Assembly: GCA_037384445.1 (NCBI GenBank)
Contig: JARRNY010000167.1
Span: 1 to 14,476 of the forward strand
DNA: 14,476 nucleotides
Source: Thiodiazotropha sp037384445
Lineage (GTDB): Bacteria; Pseudomonadota; Gammaproteobacteria; Chromatiales; Chromatiaceae
Reading direction: 5' to 3'
Below the pieces are notes generated by a model. It saw only the letters and a program-made list of their open reading frames with translations. It did no database searches and was not told where the DNA came from. The position numbers were made by a program, and so were the translations under genes. Of the stretch, positions 13,815-14,476 are shown in pieces (the first letter of the stretch is position 1; each line of letters opens with the position of its first letter).

Positions 13815-14072
13815 TTACTCGGTAACGACACTCACGAACTTACGGTTCTGCGGACCCTTGGTCTCGAACTGCACCTTGCCATCCGCCGTAGCGAACAGGG
13901 TGTGGTCCTTGCCGATACCCACGTTCACACCTTTGTGGAACTGGGTGCCGCGCTGACGCACGATGATATTTCCTGCCTTGACCACCTGGCCGCCATAGAT
14001 CTTGACGCCCAAGCGTTTGGATTCTGAATCGCGGCCGTTACGTGTACTACCGCCTGCTTTTTTATGTGCCAT
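13815..14072 (-). CDS. rpmA: Ribosomal protein L27
   Basis: The 85-residue protein is full-length L27 of the 50S subunit. The N-terminus MAHKKAGGSTRNGRDSES reaches the peptidyl-transferase centre and stabilises the tRNA 3' end. The body (RLGVKIYGGQ, AGNIIVRQRGTQFHKG, VGIGKDHTLFA, GKVQFE) is standard. The start follows MA directly, with no cleavable N-terminal extension as in Firmicutes. It lies 13 nt after rplU and is cotranscribed with it. GAGAG lies just upstream of the ATG as ribosome binding site, and a strong terminator follows. Confidence 0.98.
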   Translation of the reverse strand: MAHKKAGGSTRNGRDSESKRLGVKIYGGQVVKAGNIIVRQRGTQFHKGVNVGIGKDHTLFATADGKVQFETKGPQNRKFVSVVTE

Positions 14073-14085
14073 CTCTACTCTCTCC

Positions 14086-14397
14086 TCAGCCGCTGATGCC
14101 GGTGACCTGCAGCTCGGTATACCACTGACGGTGGCCCTGATGCTTCAGGTGATGTTTCCGGCGACGAAACTTGATGATCTTGACCTTTTTGCCCCGGCCG
14201 TGGGATTTCACGGTAGCCGTCACCTTGCCGCCGTCCACATAGGGGGTACCAATTTTGACATCATCGCCATTGGTGATCATCAGCACTTTGTCCAGTTCGA
14301 CAGAGGCGCCCTCGTCCGCGGACAGCATCTCCACCTTGATAGTGTCGCCTTCAGAAACGCGATACTGCTTGCCGCCGGATTGAATTACCGCATACAT
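14086..14397 (-). CDS. rplU: Ribosomal protein L21
   Basis: The 103-residue protein is full-length L21, which binds 23S rRNA in the 50S subunit. Family motifs are MYAVIQSGGKQYRVSEGD at the N-terminus, IGTPYVDGGKVTATV in the middle and the basic stretch KKVKIIKFRRRKHHLKHQGH near the end. I chose ATG at 14397 because MYAVI is the universal L21 start; an earlier in-frame start (14421) would add eight residues unlike the family. It is the first gene of the minus-strand block rplU-rpmA-obgE-proB. A GC-rich hairpin lies in its leader. Its promoter is probably beyond the right edge of the window. Confidence 0.98.
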   Translation of the reverse strand: MYAVIQSGGKQYRVSEGDTIKVEMLSADEGASVELDKVLMITNGDDVKIGTPYVDGGKVTATVKSHGRGKKVKIIKFRRRKHHLKHQGHRQWYTELQVTGISG

Positions 14398-14429
14398 TGC
14401 TTTAACCCCGATAGAAACCATTATCCACC

Positions 14430-14445
14430 CGCCGGGAGCCCGGCG
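14430..14445 (-). promoter_or_regulatory. GC-rich hairpin in the rplU leader
   Basis: CGCCGGG and CCCGGCG are perfect 7-bp arms with only 2 nt between them (in RNA, six pairs with a 4-nt loop are more likely). The hairpin ends 32 nt before the rplU ATG. No T-run follows, so it is not an intrinsic terminator. It could protect the transcript or take part in control by a ribosomal protein; the sequence alone does not decide. Confidence 0.4.
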
Positions 14446-14476
14446 AGGTAAAGAGGCGGAATTCTACCTACTGCCT

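Noticed and set aside
1..14476. CRISPR array, tRNA or rRNA genes
   Set aside because: No regularly spaced repeats were seen and no tRNA or rRNA sequence was recognised by eye on either strand.

Overview
The window reads as a free-standing piece of a gammaproteobacterial chromosome, probably a non-enteric, Chromatiales-like lineage. The right two thirds (5083-14397) holds the block rplU-rpmA-obgE-proB, rpsT, murJ-ribF-ileS-lspA in the order known from Pseudomonas and relatives. All of it is on the minus strand except rpsT. These genes serve the ribosome (L21, L27, S20, Obg GTPase), proline synthesis (ProB), lipid II flipping (MurJ), flavin cofactors (RibF), isoleucine charging (IleS) and lipoprotein maturation (LspA). 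I call the lineage from protein similarity to remembered family sequences and from synteny, not from a search.

The left third (1-5060) is accessory. It starts with a decayed C-terminal end of an IS91-type transposase (74-240, minus) and an AT-rich orphan Imm11-type immunity gene (345-914, plus). Next comes a compact three-gene minus-strand operon (3076-1240): a 7-TM membrane protein with an extracytoplasmic tail, a small winged-helix regulator, and a lipoprotein whose body resembles that tail. A near-consensus promoter upstream carries two copies of a perfect palindrome (ACTCTG-N5-CAGAGT). One lies exactly between the -35 and -10 boxes and the other over the expected start of transcription, so the operon is very likely autorepressed. 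After it is a tightly coupled two-gene plus-strand cassette (3458-4840) of proteins I do not recognise. The usual partners beyond lspA (fkpB, ispH) are missing, so the conserved block ends at a synteny break.

The housekeeping block is damaged as written. ileS lacks about 65 codons and changes frame at about 7738. murJ lacks about 20 codons, changes frame at about 10268 and has no ATG/GTG/TTG at its expected start. proB loses its last few codons and probably its terminator at about 11311, and then reads antisense through almost all of rpsT. ileS and murJ are essential in most bacteria. Three such lesions within about 3.6 kb, beside intact ribF, rpsT and obgE, point first to assembly or sequence error and second to real decay.

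The best candidates for undescribed biology are the operator-controlled membrane protein/regulator/lipoprotein module and the unknown 307-aa + 151-aa pair.
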